Made by a program: the position numbers and the translations under genes | NCBI RefSeq assembly: GCF_019649055.1 | Contig: NW_026570251.1 | Span: 186,001-250,000, forward strand | Direction of reading: 5' to 3' | Length of the DNA: 64,000 nt | From: Paramacrobiotus metropolitanus | Taxonomy: Eukaryota; Tardigrada; Eutardigrada; Parachela; Macrobiotidae | In this document: positions 11,341 to 23,982 of the stretch, one piece after another | Layout of the letters: every line of letters starts with the position of its first letter | How positions within the stretch are numbered: the stretch's first letter is position 1 | Notes under the pieces: generated by a model | Seen by the model: only the letters and a program-made list of their open reading frames with translations | Databases searched by the model: none | What the model was told of the DNA's origin: nothing

Positions 11341-12613
11341 TAATCGATGATTAGTTACTGTTATGGTACAAAGGGTGCGTTCTGGAGCTGAGCCGAAAGC
11401 CGGCTCATTTCCGGGAAAAAAATTTGAAAAATTCTAAATGCTCATGTCTATGGTCGTCCAGGAAGCCGACGGGATAAAAAAATCTAAAAAGAACAAGAAG
11501 TGACAGCAATTTCAAGGCTTCCATTGTTGACTATAGTATGTAATCGACGTCTTTATAATTCTCTACTGCCCTAGAAAAACTACTTACCATTAGATCTATA
11601 CAGATAGAAGCAGTTGCAAGCAATTATTTTTCGCAATGATTTATTCATCGCTTATTTATTCCGCGCAACTTGCGCGGGTCTCCTAGTATACTGTATATCG
11701 ACACTTTTTCAACTGGATTTGCATTGCTTGGTGGAGTTAGCTGAGCACTAACCTTTCACAAAACAGAGATATCTGTAATGACGGTTACTAATGTGTCTCA
11801 GTGTATCCATATTCGATTTTCTATGCGAATAAATATGATTATGTGTTCACTTTATAGGGGCAAATGTATTGTTGCTAATGACAATAGAAGGTTGGTGATG
11901 ATCACTAAAGTAAGGGTGCAAAAGTTGGTTCTTTGATTTTTCACATACCTGTTTAGCATTTACATAGTGCAGTTTTCAGGTTTTAATGTCCGACTAAAAA
12001 ACTTTGATATTGTTCATTTGTCCGCGCTTCCGCAGATTAAAGATTTCCAAACATAATTAACAGACCGTGAATAAACGCACAGTGTCGCACATACATTTAA
12101 TGCGCATAAGGTGCCTATACTGGCTATACACGATTCGAACAAATCGGGACTGTTGGCGCAGTATGCATGCAGTATGCACCAAGCCTTGGTGGTTCTCCCG
12201 TACAACTCGACAGAATATGCAAACAAATTCGATTTAGTTTCCGTGCACTTGTTCAGACTGCTCAACATCCATGCCAGTGTTGTACTGTATATTGCGTTTA
12301 AAAGACACGGCGATAGTCTATAGTAAATTTCATGACTCGGAAGCATTCTGTGGACATGGACGGCATATTCATAATTAGAAGCTAAAATTAAATATTTCAA
12401 TGGACATTCACTGGGCAGCACCGTCTCACGTCTTAACTTAGAGCTTTGACAGCGTCACCAATCCAACGAAACAATGAGCCAAATTGTTAATAACGAAAAT
12501 TGATATGGTAGTCGTTACTGATTTCTGAATTTTGTTAACGATGGTACACTGCAAGATGTTCTATGGCCTGAAAAAGGTAAATTAAAAATTCCACTAGACT
12601 GCTCGTCTCTTTC
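11341..12613. other. spacer, no gene seen
   Basis: Opposing open frames near 12014-12421 overlap each other and match nothing I recognise. This is the 3' flank of the minus-strand F-box gene. Confidence 0.4.
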
Positions 12614-13647
12614 TCAGAGGCTCAACCGTTTCACTGGTCGGCGATGATATTTCGATCGACTCTGCCGCAAACTGGACAGAGCTGCTAAACAGATTTTATT
12701 TAATTTCCGAACATCCAAACAATCCAGAGTGTCCAACGTCCAATCCTGTTTTTGAAACTGCGCCGAAGGACGCGCATCGGAGCTCTGGTACGCCTTTAGA
12801 ATCTACATAACAGGTAATTATTGCAGTTTTAGTGCACCACCGTAAATAACCCAAGCGTCACCTTTATGATCCGATGACAGTTTTCAGACTTTGACAGGAT
12901 CTGATCGGCCGTCCAGCTGGCGATCTTTTCCATATCTAACGGTCCCGTTTCAACCAAATGCTCCTCGAATACATCCCAAAGCAGCGCGGAGTCGAAACTG
13001 TTCAGAAGGAACACCGCCCGCTTAGCACGGAAGGAAATGTGGTATATGCCGGGATCGTATAACGACATGGCGTAATCGGTCCAGATTATGCGATCACACC
13101 AGGGCGCCAAGCGCGGATACGTATAGTCTAAATCAACAAAGTACTGTTCCACAGACCAGCGGGTTACGAGACAACCCCTTTCGTGCAGTCGGGCACCCCA
13201 GCAGATTTTCCTATGGCGGTGTGGGTTTTGCGCCAAAACCACGCGGTCAAGCCGGGTGCCAACGCTTTCCGCGGCCTGGCTAATATAGCTCAAGGCTCGG
13301 CCGACGTAGGTGTGCGTCTCAAAACAGGGCCTGCTCGCGTCACGGATGAAGGCATTACGTACGAATACGGTGCGTGTGGCTGGTGTGATGTGTTTGAAGA
13401 TACAAGAGTACGTGGCGTAAATCGAATTCCGTACCATATCAGGCAAAACGTCCTTTTTTCTGTTAAGCTTCACGCGGACATCGTAGCTGAGCTCCGGTGA
13501 GGTCAAAATCTCCTCCCAGAGATGACAAGTTCGCCGGCAGCGCACCCGGTCAATGGTGTCCAGTGAGAGGAAGACCTCTTGTAAAATCTCCGGTGGAAGA
13601 ACCAAAAGGACGTTGTCAGAACCTGGCTGCTTGCATTTCGTCTTCAT
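12614..13647 (-). CDS. F-box protein, two exons
   Basis: Exon 1 runs 13647-12862 and exon 2 12802-12614, separated by a 59-base intron (AAG|GTGACG to TATGTAG), giving 324 residues from the ATG at 13647. An F-box motif occupies residues 17-50 (LPPEILQEVFLSLDTIDRVR, CRRTCHLWEEILTSPE). The family core follows: CIFKHITPATRTV, WCDRIIWTDYAMSLY, RAVFLLNSF, LWDVFEEHLVETG and ASWTADQI. The last exon carries DARP, QDWTLDTLDCLDV and RKLNKICLAAL, then a basic end. F-boxes bind Skp1 and place a protein in an SCF ubiquitin ligase; the substrate is unknown. The frame stays open upstream of the ATG to a TTCGCAG acceptor near 13702, so this may be the 3' part of a two-domain gene whose N-domain lies at 13800-14549. 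That N-domain has a stop codon, so use of the internal ATG is possible. Confidence 0.75.
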
Positions 13648-13771
13648 TTCTGTCGTGAGTTCCCTGCCTTCTTGAATCGTTATGTATATAAACGCGATAC
13701 TCTGCGAATGCCTCTCTAAGATTTGTCACTCGTATCGACGATACCAGTGGCAAGGGAGTCAAAAACTGACT

Positions 13772-13782
13772 GGGGGGGGGGG
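13772..13782 (+). repeat. 11-base G homopolymer
   Basis: An uninterrupted run of eleven G between the F-box exon and the N-domain copy. It is unusual against the AT-rich background and prone to length error in sequencing. Confidence 0.85.
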
Positions 13783-13799
13783 CGACTCGGCTTTATAAC

Positions 13800-14549
13800 C
13801 TATAAAAAATCGACGGGGAGCAACCGCTTTTGAAGAACAGGGAGTGTCAAACTCAAACAATTTGCCGGTTGACACACCCCCTTTGCGCCACTGGGTGTCG
13901 TTTTGGGATCGTTGTCTGGAAGTTGCGTCTGAACTTCGCACCCAGAGCTCGAATCCTGAGAACAGCGAGGATGATCTGCTTCCGGATTTAGTAGATCTAC
14001 CATCTCTGGCTTCAGCAGAGTCCAGTACTCTTTAGCAACGCAGTCGAAGTATACGGCGAAAAAACTCGGTCGCAGTTTTCGACCCTGAATTGTCTCCTTG
14101 GAGGACAGGCGACGCACTTGAGTCCAGTGAAGCAGTTCGCGGGAACACTGACCAGCCAGCTCGATCTCCACCAAAACATAATCTAGCAAATAAGGCAACC
14201 CAGACATGATTCGTTTGGCCGGGTACCATTTCCACGGATGAGACGGATGGTCTCGCATCAGTATCTCGACTTGCTTTAGATACGTTGCCTCAGTGTCACT
14301 GAAGACGTTAGGGTGCCAACCGACACAGGGCCTACTGATGCTTTGTTTACCAGCGCAGTGGAAAATTTTCCCGTATTCAACGGGCACCGCTCGATGTTCC
14401 GAACAGCCGAAATCCACAATTAGATGCGGCGCGGCTCCTTCGACATCTTCCAGGCCAACAACGTGTCCGTGCTACTGGAGGCCATTGACTTCCACGTCCA
14501 CGGCATTCCATGTGTTCACGGCTCGCTTTTCGTTCTTGTACAAATGCAT
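13800..14549 (-). pseudogene. N-terminal domain of F-box family, premature TAG
   Basis: From ATG at 14549 the minus strand reads MHLYKNEKRAVNTWNAVDV, VNGLQ, then TAG at 14474-14472 where relatives have a Gln codon (GLQQHGH at 19222). The frame then continues unbroken: HGHVVGLEDVEG, LIVDFGCSEH, AVPVEYGKIFHC, HPWKWYPAKRIM and a stop at 13800. A CAG to TAG change is the only clear lesion. It stands head-to-tail with the F-box exons at 12614-13647 on the same strand, as in the intact genes, so the pair was probably one gene. Confidence 0.75.
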
Positions 14550-16420
14550 GCTGGCAAATTCTGACTGGTCGAGTTTTCTTAGGAGATGGAAGGTAGGAAT
14601 GATTGATAATCGTGGAAAAAAACTGGCGCCACCTTAACAAGGTTAATACGGCTTAACGAAAAACAATATTTACGAAAAGCAACTGATCGAATTCTTTGTA
14701 GACCGCCCACGTAAAACTTGAAAAAAATTATAATAACTGCAATGCTGCGGTCCATTAACAATATAGCACTACGCATCTCGATGACTTGAGCATCGCGTTG
14801 AGCGTGATGCATGAACTGCCTAAAACAGATTGCTGGTGGATTCCTTTGAATGACTGATGTTGTGGTTGCTTCTGATGATTAGCGTTGTTTTTAACCTCTT
14901 AAATTGTAGGCAATATATGTTGCTTTCATAGGTTAAAACAGTTTGTGTTATTACACAGTATGCTATACGTGTTTATATATTATACATCTTTACCGACTTT
15001 ACGATCATGTTATGCTTGTAGCTGAAGGTACAGCACTTATTGGATTAGTTTATGTTTACACCAGTTTAGTTTTTTGATAAGAAATTTTCTCATAGGAAGT
15101 TCCGTCGGATTTTGACCATATAAAAATTCCACCGGCAGAAGATTCCGTTGGCGTTTTGACATTGGCCGCAGCAAAATATTACTTCATGCGTGTATTTCAA
15201 GAAAATAGCTCATTGACTTCGCGCGAATGTTGTTCTCTGAAATTACCACATAGGGCTGCTGAAATAGTTTTGGGAAACTTTAAGTAAGCAGCATTATAAC
15301 TGGTACAGTACGTGCATAAGAGGCACACCATCTTTACATACAGTACAAGGCGTGTTACATACGTTACATACAGTACACTGATCGAAAGTGTACATGAACA
15401 ATGAACACAGTCGATTCTTGTGCCCCGATTTAGCGCTAAAAGCATCTACTATTGTATAGGCTTGCCTGCAAGCGCACCACCGGTTAAGATTTTTCACTAA
15501 CAATTGCGGTTTCTTTACGCAGTTTTCCTGTAGGTTGGTTGAAAAACCGTTCACGATCCCAAAAAGCGCATCATTTTTGACGCAGAAGACAAAGCGGAAA
15601 CACAACTTTCATGTGCACATGGATTATTTCGCTCTGCACTTTAGCCAAAACAAAAAACTGAGAAACAAAAAACAAAGAAATCTAAGTGAAACCTCTAAAA
15701 TGTTTCGAAATCTGCAGTGTTTCTTAATATCTACATAATGTTCCCTAAAATGTTTCCGAATCCCTTGTTTTGGGCAGAAAGCTGCACTCGGTAGTTCCGT
15801 GATTTCCGAAGGCGTGATTTTCCTTGATATTTGAACGTCACAAAATGGCGTATATTCTAGTTTCCTTAATTTACTTCTCGGAACATAAGCATTTATGCAG
15901 ATGTTCATATTGAACGTTCAATGTACTTAGGACGGCTCATTTTCCCGGAAGCTGAGCAGTCCCGCCAATGTTGCCAACGCGAAAGTCAACGCATTTTCCG
16001 CGGTCTGGAAAAGGTTACTTTGCAGTTTGCACAATTATAGAGATATAAAATATTAGCATTATAAAACGCCAAAACTAATAAAACAGGTGAACAGCAAACG
16101 TGAACCACGCACGAGAAGCTTTCCAGTTGGGTAGTGGACATTACGGATACATGAGACGTTTATCGCCTATCTGTTACCGTTTGTCAGTTGATAAGATGTA
16201 ATGCGCTTTTGTTCAAGCAAAACTTGATAAAATATCTTCTTCATTCTTTCTAAACGGAGATATCAGTTCTAATAACTGGTGCAATACGCGCTATTCAAAC
16301 GTGAGGAATGCGACATCGAAACACTTTTCAGTTTGAAGTCTAAATTCTGTCAGGTTAAATTGTTTCGCTTCTTAGTTCTTATAAACTTAAGTTTCAATAA
16401 ACCAGAAAAACCAATAAAGC
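14550..16420. other. spacer between divergent F-box copies
   Basis: The flanking copies run outwards (minus at the left, plus at the right), so this 1.9 kb holds both upstream regions. Several overlapping open frames on both strands at 15200-15900 match nothing I recognise. No clear promoter element was identified. Confidence 0.45.
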
Positions 16421-18544
16421 ATGCTTCTCTACGAAGATTCTGATCGCTTAGTGTACAAAATGAACGCAGTTGACATGGAAGTTGATGGAATGCTCCAGCA
16501 CGGCCATGTCATCGACTTGGAAGAAACAGAAGGAGTTCCTTCGCATTTGATCGTTGATTTTGGATGTCCAGGGCAGACAGCGGTCCCGGTTGAATACGGA
16601 AAGCTTTTCGCTTGCTCCACCAACCTATCCGATGAACTGCCGAAAGAATGGCAAGGGAACGGTTCCTCAGAGAACAACGGGTATGAAGCGCAGGCGCTGC
16701 TGCGCACCTGTCCCGCACATCCGTGGAAATGGCATCCAGCAAGGGTTCTTATCGGTCGATTAGAGGGTCTGGAAACTTATGCGCTGGTGGAGGTCACGCT
16801 AGATGGACATACCGTCCGCGAAGTGCTCCCCCATGTTCAGATTCGCAAACCTCCTTCGTTGGAGGATCTGCAATCCGGAATGTTCCAACCAAGCCACTTC
16901 TACATTACACTGAACAGGGTGGGTGACAGGTATCTGACCACGAATGCTCTGGTACGAGTGTCTTCTTACCAAGAAACCCAGGGGAAGGAGGAATGCCAGC
17001 TGATCTTGTCTCTGCGGACTATGTACCGGGATTCGACCTACATTTAGTAAATTTCTTTTTCCTATTTTTTCAACCGCTTCGCATTCGCTTTTACAGTCTT
17101 GTGTCAGAGTATAGCTTTTCGAAGCGGCCCTATCGTCTCATCGCATAATAAAGGAATAAACAAAACACTTTTAGTACCTCAGTTACTGGTTGACTTGTAC
17201 TTTAAAAGGTATTCTGTACTTACGAAGTATTTCCGGTTTTGTGTTAATTCATTTCACAAGGCATTTCGATAACGTTATGTTTTTGCGTGAATAGAGAAAG
17301 GACCATGATGGGTTCGTTGATCCAGGAGAAAGCGACAGTACTGCACCAACCGCTCGGGAACGCGGTTTGCTGTTACCGATAGAACTTCTGACAGAAGTCT
17401 TTCAGTCAATGGACGTCGTCCATCGATCGCGTTCGCGGCGCACCTGTCAACTGTGGGAAGGAGTGCTATCGTCCCCAATAGTGGCTCAGTTTGTTGCTGT
17501 CGAAATGCCTGCATATGACCGTTCGTTCACCCCAGTCCAAATTGCAACTGGCCTTTACGCAGTATACAGCGCGCTCTCCAAGCACATCGCTCCCGTCACA
17601 CGAACAGTTTGTATACGGAATCACGATCTTTCTTATTATAAGGTGAGAGAAAGTTGGGAAAGTATCACATCTGCCGGTGTTGTGATCAGATATATCCACC
17701 AAATCCTAGATTCTGCCGGTGGCTTCCGCATCAATCGTTTGGTGTTGTGCCAGTGGACAAAGATGGAGGAAGGGAGAGCCACATTTGTGGAATTCGTTAA
17801 CGACATAACTAATACACTTGCCCATATGGCGTCCGTATGTGATCGCATCCTCTGGCGGCATTCTCAGATACGCTACAAATTGTACCACAACAGATTTCAG
17901 TTCGACATCGCTGCTTTCACCTTGACGAACGTCAATGCCGCAGAGGTCTGGGATCTATTGGAAATGCACATGGATTGCTCTGACCTTCTGGATAAAGATA
18001 CCGTAGCGCAGTGGACAGAGGACACAGTTAACGGCGATTACAATGCCGATAAAAGGAGACTTGTCGAGGTATCGGTTCTGTAATGTATTAACACCAGTAG
18101 AACACTGGCGTATGGAGATTTCTTTTACCCACATTGCCACAATGTCCTATCAATATTATATCATGGTGCTGGCAACGGTAGCAGCAAGTTAGTAGCAGCA
18201 GGTTATTGGTTGTATTCGTGCAGATTTTGATGGAGTGCCAAACTGGCGATCCACGTCTGGGAGCCTACTGTTCCAGTAAAAAGTGGACACTGGACAACCT
18301 AAGCAGTTTAGATATGAGAAAACTGAATAAAATCAGTTTAACGAATTTGGCACGTTGCGTGGCATTTGAAAAAGAGTTCGCCGCCCTTCGTCAGTACGAT
18401 CCGTATCAGTCCGACCCATCATCTGAGGACGGCGAGAGTAGCGGGAGCTCAGAGGAAGAATCAGCGGAAAACGAAGCATCTTCGGCAGAACCGGAAATTA
18501 AAGAAGTTGAGGCACAAGAAGCCTGCAACAAGAAGATCCCTTAA
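16421..18544 (+). CDS. two-domain F-box family protein, apparently intact
   Basis: The best plus-strand copy. Proposed exons are 16421-16951, 17295-18068 and 18224-18544, giving 541 residues; all introns are phase 0. The N-domain carries MLLYEDSDRLVY, AVDMEVDG, QHGHVIDLEE, LIVDFGCPGQTAVPVEYGKL, HPWKWHPARVL, YALVEVTLDGHTVREVLP and DRYLTT. The F-box follows (LLPIELLTEVFQSMDVVH, RRTCQLWEGVLSSP), then the family core (SALSKHIAPVTRTVCIR, MASVCDRILW, AEVWDLLEMHMDCSDLL, VAQWTED). The last exon has ECQTGDPRLGAYC and WTLDNLSSLDMRKLNKI and ends in an acidic Ser/Glu tail. The 18069 intron position is conserved in the family. The first donor (CTG|GTACGA) is inferred. Unspliced, the N-domain frame stays open to 17047, and AATAAA occurs near 17144 and 17153, so an N-domain-only transcript is possible. 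Probable SCF substrate receptor; substrate unknown. Confidence 0.75.
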
Positions 18545-19221
18545 CAAATTCTGTTTTCCTCGGTCGAGTAACGTATTGTGTAGGGAGACGACATCGTACT
18601 GAGAGAAGGTGTAAGAAACGAGTAATTCGTTGAAAGCGTTGTTTTTGCAGTTCAGGTCAAACTATGATGTACTTAAACATTAGCAAAGATTCGATGCGAA
18701 ACGTTGAAGTTTTTGCTTATTTTACATGACAAAGCAGGTTGGACGTCAATTCACAAAGCATGCGATTGAACAAGGTGAATTTAGCTTTCATTCTGCTACA
18801 CAGTGATCGTGTCAGTACAAATCGTTATATCGTCATGTTCGAAGGTTATTAATAATTACACTTGTTCAGTTCTACATTATCAACAAGTAATCACTCTAAA
18901 CTGAATTTTCCGCGTAAACAACAGCCTTTGCTGCAATAACGAATGAGGAAACGGTGCTTAAAATAAACGGTGCGAAACGGGGTGTCTAATGTCTACAATA
19001 TACTAGGGTGGGACGAGAGGTGCCTATAAATATGCTCTGATTATTAATGTTCATTTAACTCTTCATGACCTGACATATTTTTATCCGTTAACGTCTAACT
19101 GCATCAAACAAGTGATTGCCATTGGTCTGTTCAGCGTTGCTAGCTAATCGAAGAGAGAATAAATCTGAAAGAGGCACAGACAGGCTACTGGACCTCTCCG
19201 CATTCAGCACACGGTTGGCGC
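18545..19221. other. spacer between tandem F-box copies
   Basis: No gene seen. It is the 3' flank of the intact copy and the 5' flank of the broken copy at 19222, both on the plus strand. Confidence 0.45.
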
Positions 19222-20768
19222 ATGGAGACCTTATACGGAAACGGCAAAGAGCCGGTGTGCACATGGAATGCCGTGGATGTGGAAGCCGATGGACTACAGC
19301 AACATGGGCACGTTGTCGGGTGGGAGGATGTCGAAGGCGCTGCGTCTCGCCTGATCGTGGATTTCCGGTGTCCGGAACAGCGCGCGGTGCCCGTTGAATA
19401 CGGGAGAATTTTACACTGCTCTGGCTAGAAGAATCTCAACAATCACATCGATTTCAGTTATCAGGAGCCACCTCCTCAGTTTTCTGATGCGCCCGCGGAT
19501 GTCAGTCACACTGACGTGGTGGTTTTGCTCCGCGATCGCCCTGCTCATCCCTGGAAATGGTATCCAGCTAAAGTGCTCATGTTCGGCTTTCGATATTTAC
19601 GAGAATTTCTTTTGGTGGAGGTAATGCTTGCTGGGCATTGCTTTCGCGATCTACTCCCGTATCGCAATTGCGTTTCCGCAGTCCAAAGAGGTACTTCAAT
19701 ACAGAAAACTCCAGCCGGGTACTTTTGTACTAGGTACCGGCTCCAGTCAATGTCGGCGTTTGCTTGAGCAGCTGTCTCGTATCAACCAGCTCCACGAGAT
19801 ACCGGTACAGCGTTTCAAAGAGGCGTTTGAACATTTCCGTGTCCGCATTTCCGATTTGAACTTGAACCAAGCTGAAGGTAATGCATGTTCGCTCAGAAGA
19901 AAATTAATGTAAACTAGTTAAGTTGAACCCAAATTTGGTGGAAATCATGGATTTTGACGATAATGAGAACACTTATCAAAGTCACGAGTTTCCGGTATAC
20001 GCAAAAAAATCAACAGAAGCCGGTCAGTTGCAGTTGCGATGTCGCAAACACGCCTAAGTTATGCAAGTTACGGAGGCAAGAAAGATGACTTCAGTCTGGT
20101 ACTTCCACCAGTAATTCCCCAGGAGATCTTCTGCTTACTTGACACCATTGACCAGCAGCGTTGCCGACGCACCTGTTATCTGTGGGAGGAATTATAATCT
20201 CGCTGGAGCTCTGCCGCGTCGTCCATCTGCAGCTGGCAGAAGGGCACTGGAATGCGGATCCAGTACGGAAATCAGAATTACGGCGCATTTGCGTGCATTT
20301 TTAAACACCTTACGCCGGTCACACAAATAATCTGCATTCGGCATATTAACAACTGCGGTATGTACTACTCGAAGCCGGAACCACACGCGCATGCCGGCTA
20401 AGCACAGGTGGCGAAAGCCATTATGGCCCAAATTGGGCGCGTGATTCTGTATCATCGCGATTTCATTATCGTTGAAAAAGATATCGATCTGCAGCAATAT
20501 ATTGCCGTTCAGGCTGCATCGTACACCCGTCACGCTTTATGGTGTGATCAGATAGTCTGGAAGGACCTTCGGCTGTTGTTCCACACGTCAGCAGGCTGCA
20601 CTGGTCGCTTTGGCATCCCGTTTGCAGCTTTCCATCTGGGCAGCATCAACGCGGCCCAGTGTCGGAGTCTGTTTGAAAAACATTGCGACTATGAGTTCCG
20701 GTTGGACGTGGAGCGAATTGCGCAGTGGATTGCTCACCAGATCCGGTCACAGTCCATCTAAGGCTGCA
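19222..20768 (+). pseudogene. two-domain F-box family copy, multiply broken
   Basis: The N-domain begins METLYGNGKEPV and TWNAVDVEADGLQQHGHVV, with LIVDFRCPEQRAVPVEYG, then TAG at 19426. The same frame resumes after it (HPWKWYPAKVLMFGFRYL, LVEVMLAGH). It shifts by one base near 19670 and continues as FPQSKEVLQYRKLQPGTFV. The F-box part starts near 20090 (LVLPPVIPQEIFCLLDTID, RRCRTCYLW-like), hits TAA at about 20200, shifts again near 20260 (IFKHLTPVTQIICIR) and ends with ALWCDQIVWKDL and ERIAQWIAHQIRS before TAA at about 20759. The last exon is missing. At least five lesions show a dead copy in the same orientation as its intact neighbour at 16421. Confidence 0.8.
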
Positions 20769-20821
20769 ATCAAAATCGTTAATGGACAGTGCTATCAACA
20801 CTTTACACATGAGCTGACTGT

Positions 20822-21015
20822 ACTGGCAACATTTGTAGAATCATACGGTTCACGAAAACTTCGAAGTTCTAAACTGATTGTACAATGTGCCACATTTTAT
20901 GCGGCATCTGCCAGGTTTTATCGTTTGCCAGTTGCCAGGGTGTCCAGGTTTTTTCGCTTGCCATTCCACTGGTAGCTGCCACTGCCACGTTTTACTCCCT
21001 GCCCCTGCCGTTGTA
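20822..21015 (+). repeat. dispersed repeat, copy 1
   Basis: About 190 bases (landmarks CTGGCAACATTT, TGCGGCATCTGCC, AGGTTTTATCG, GCCACTGCCAC, CCCTGCCCCTGCC) that recur in reverse orientation at 31485-31680. It sits exactly between the truncated end of the F-box copy ending at 20768 and the 5'-truncated copy at 21160. It has no coding capacity. Probably a short non-autonomous element. Confidence 0.65.
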
Positions 21016-21159
21016 GACAGTCCGCTTCCCTAAGATCCCTTTCCAAATAGGGAGCCACTAGACCACACACGGCGAAGCTCTGGAACGCCCGTGGAGTTTG
21101 GCAAATACGAGGTTAATTGAAATGCCGGAAACTTTAGCAAACCGATAAAGTCACACATG

Positions 21160-21596
21160 GACGGCTTCTCACAGATCTTGCGACGTCCCCTTGCTCCAAG
21201 AACAGTCCTCGATCTCCGTAGCCTTAACACAGCGCAGATTTGGGATGTGTTTGAAAGACACTTGGTCGACACGCAGCCGGTTAATGTGGAGGTAATCGCA
21301 AAGTGGACGGCGGAGCAGATGCGGTCAGATTCCTATAAAGGATGCTGCCAGATCTTAGAGGTGACCTTGGGGTTGTTTTTTGTTTTGTTATAGCATGTCA
21401 CGGCTGCGATCCGCGACCTTTTCAGCATCACTCACAACAGGATTGGATGTATGGCACACTTGACCGTTTAGATGTTCTGAAGGTGAACAGATTCTGTCTG
21501 TATGCACTGTCTCATTGTATGACGAAGGCAGGAGATTTGTCATGGTCCACCAGCGAAAGCTCTGACGGGGAACCGGAAGGGCGCTATATTGATTAA
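21160..21596 (+). pseudogene. C-terminal part of F-box family gene, 5' truncated
   Basis: Similarity begins near 21195 (VLDLRSLNTAQIWDVFERHL, VEVIAKWTAEQMRSDSYKG) and runs to the conserved donor GAG|GTGACC at 21360. The last exon follows after a very short interval: HGCDPRPFQHHSQQDW, TLDRLDVLKVNRFCLYAL and a stop at 21594. The intron would be only about 31-38 bases, and the only AG (TTATAG) does not restore the frame, so splicing is probably defective. The F-box and everything upstream are missing, replaced by the dispersed repeat at 20822. Confidence 0.7.
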
Positions 21597-22393
21597 GTAC
21601 TAGAACTAACTAACTGCTGCAAACCTTTGCGGTCTAAGAATTTATTTGTAAGAAGGTGAAAGCAATCAGTAAGAGTCTGCATGTTTTTAATGGGTAAAAA
21701 TAGATGCTCAGTGCTCCACCAGCGGATGGTTCTTAACCTTCGAGCAATATCTACACACAAAGTCGCAACAGTAGTGGTAACACTGGACAGTAGTGGTAGT
21801 GGTAGTGTAGCAGTAGTGGTAGTGTGGTGCTCAGTTTTCTGGGCTGGAAAAGTGTTACTTTACGCTCTCAAAGGCACACGAAATTTCTGCGCATCATCAT
21901 AATGGTCGCATGTCGTTAAGCTCAGTGGCAAAAAAAAGAAATAAGTTCACATTAAAAATTTTATTTAATTCATGGATCCAACCAAGATTTACCAATCTGT
22001 CAGCATTCCTTCAACCGACTAAATCGTGGAGGTTGGTTACTTCTTTGGTGATTGGATGATGCGCCGTCCACCGGTTTGTAGGAGCGCGTCCACCTACATA
22101 TTTCGACCGATCAAACAACGAGTATATTCAAACACACTCCCTTCCTTTAGCCGTAGCCGCAAAATTTTACGACGCATAGTGTTCCGAAACAGCTGCACCA
22201 TTTCTTCTAACGATCGCTGGACTATTAATTGCTGAGTAAATGCCGTCTGAGAGAGGCAGTGAAATGAATTTGAACCTATGGTCCCCGGTTGCTTAGCGAA
22301 CTTTCCGGCAATAAAACATACCCCTTTAGCGAAGAACGTGCCGAACGTTCGACTTATTGCGCAGTAAAAGAAAGAAACGCACGACGTATTTAC
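21597..22393. other. spacer with GTAGTG microsatellite
   Basis: A degenerate run of GTAGTG and AGTAGTGGT units occurs at about 21767-21830. The frames crossing it are repeat-derived. Nothing else is recognised before the terminal repeat at 22394. Confidence 0.5.
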
Positions 22394-22512
22394 TGCACGT
22401 GTGTAGCCGGCAAAACAGTTAACATGTTAACGGTTAACGCATTAACATGTGAGCCGGGCTAGAATGTTAACGTTAACATTCCCGCCGGGCCCAAATGTTA
22501 ACGACCAAAATC
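22394..22512 (+). repeat. left terminal inverted repeat
   Basis: The left end of the 2.6 kb element, ending at GACCAAAATC. It contains at least five GTTAAC hexamers and two GCCGGGC blocks. Confidence 0.8.
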
Positions 22513-23793
22513 ATGCAAGCTGTTCACTCAATCTCCGCAGCAAAATGATAGCAGTTCACGAATCATGGACTAAAATCAAGTTCAAATCACATTTAGACCC
22601 GGTCTGAAGTCCTGTACGAATTGCCTGTTCTCAAGCAGTGACAATACTGATCTTGTTCGTGTACTAAATTAAACTGGCATAGTTCGGTGCGGCACCGTAA
22701 TGTACAGTAATACTGTAGGCAATAATAATAGCAATAGCTATAATAGCAATAGTTGGAGAAATACGAAAACTACAAAATTTAACTGCGCCTTAATACACAA
22801 TTGTTCGAAACTGCTGACGAAAATTTATGTTACTTTCAAAAGCACGTTATTTTAAAATTTGAGGCATTAATTTTGCAGTTTTTCATGAAGCGGTCATGTT
22901 ATATTACATTTACAACAGAGGAGGTTTTAATTTCCAAAAGTGGACTTCTTTTGCGCTTGCTGTTTGTTAAACAAGGAAAAGCAATTTTAAAGGAAGTAAA
23001 GCTTTTTGTTAACGCCGTTAACAGGCGAGCCGGGCTGGGATGTTCACGCTATAACTGTGCGGTAATCGGATTCTGCTAAATTATCAACATAAACCGCTCT
23101 CATTAAACGCTTGTACAAACGCTTAATTTTCTGCTAAGGCTAATACTTTCTACGTTCAAGGCTACTCGTTCTTTGTGTTTTCTTTATTCTGTATATTTAG
23201 TCTGCGATCTGCACTGAATTTGAGAACATGAGTGCTCGGCGGGGATGCTCACATTTTTAAAAAAAATTATGCATGTCGAATATCCATGCCTACGATTATC
23301 GCTGTTGGATTAAATCGTAACTTGCTCTTTTGTGCGATTAAGTATGGAATCTCAATGGGTGAGCTGCGGCTTATGAATATGTCACGGTCATTTATATTGA
23401 CTGGCCTCCTACAAAAAAATGTAATGTAAGACAAAACCGGTACGTTTTTTTAAAGTTTTGTTATGAATTTCGTTTACACCTACGAAAACACAATTCTTTT
23501 TTGTTTATGATCTTTACGCTATACGAGCATTTAATAATTTACCCGTTCGATAGGCTGTACAGTAGTCAACATTGCGGTTATAAACATTCATAGGTGCCGG
23601 GCGAAGATGTTACCATTTTAAAAATATGGATGCCGACTACGAGCACCTACTTATGTTTGTAGGATGCCGATCACATGTACCGTGAACAGATTTGTGTACA
23701 GCAGTAAACAGTTGTTTTTTTATGCACTGCATAAATGCACCCCTATCCACGTCGAATCCAAAAACGCCTCTGCATGTGTGCTGGAGCCTGTAT

Positions 23794-23982
23794 GCTGGCT
23801 GTCTGTCTACCCAACAGGCTAACAGCCGACCGCAGATAGGCACAGTAGTAAGCTAAGTTAAGTAATTAATAAGCAGAAAGTAGGCGTAGAAATTTTGAGC
23901 CGAAATATACTTCTAGTTTAGATCGTAAATTATTGATTCAGGAAAACTGCTGATTTCTTTTCGAAAAACAATAATTGTAACT
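23794..23982 (+). repeat. internal direct repeat, copy 1
   Basis: Begins GGCTGTCTGTCTACC and ends CGAAAAACAATAATTGTAAC. It matches 24493-24670 in the same orientation with scattered differences and small gaps. Confidence 0.75.

Noticed and set aside
13183-13500. Plus-strand frame of 105 codons
   Set aside because: Antisense to the F-box exon on the minus strand.
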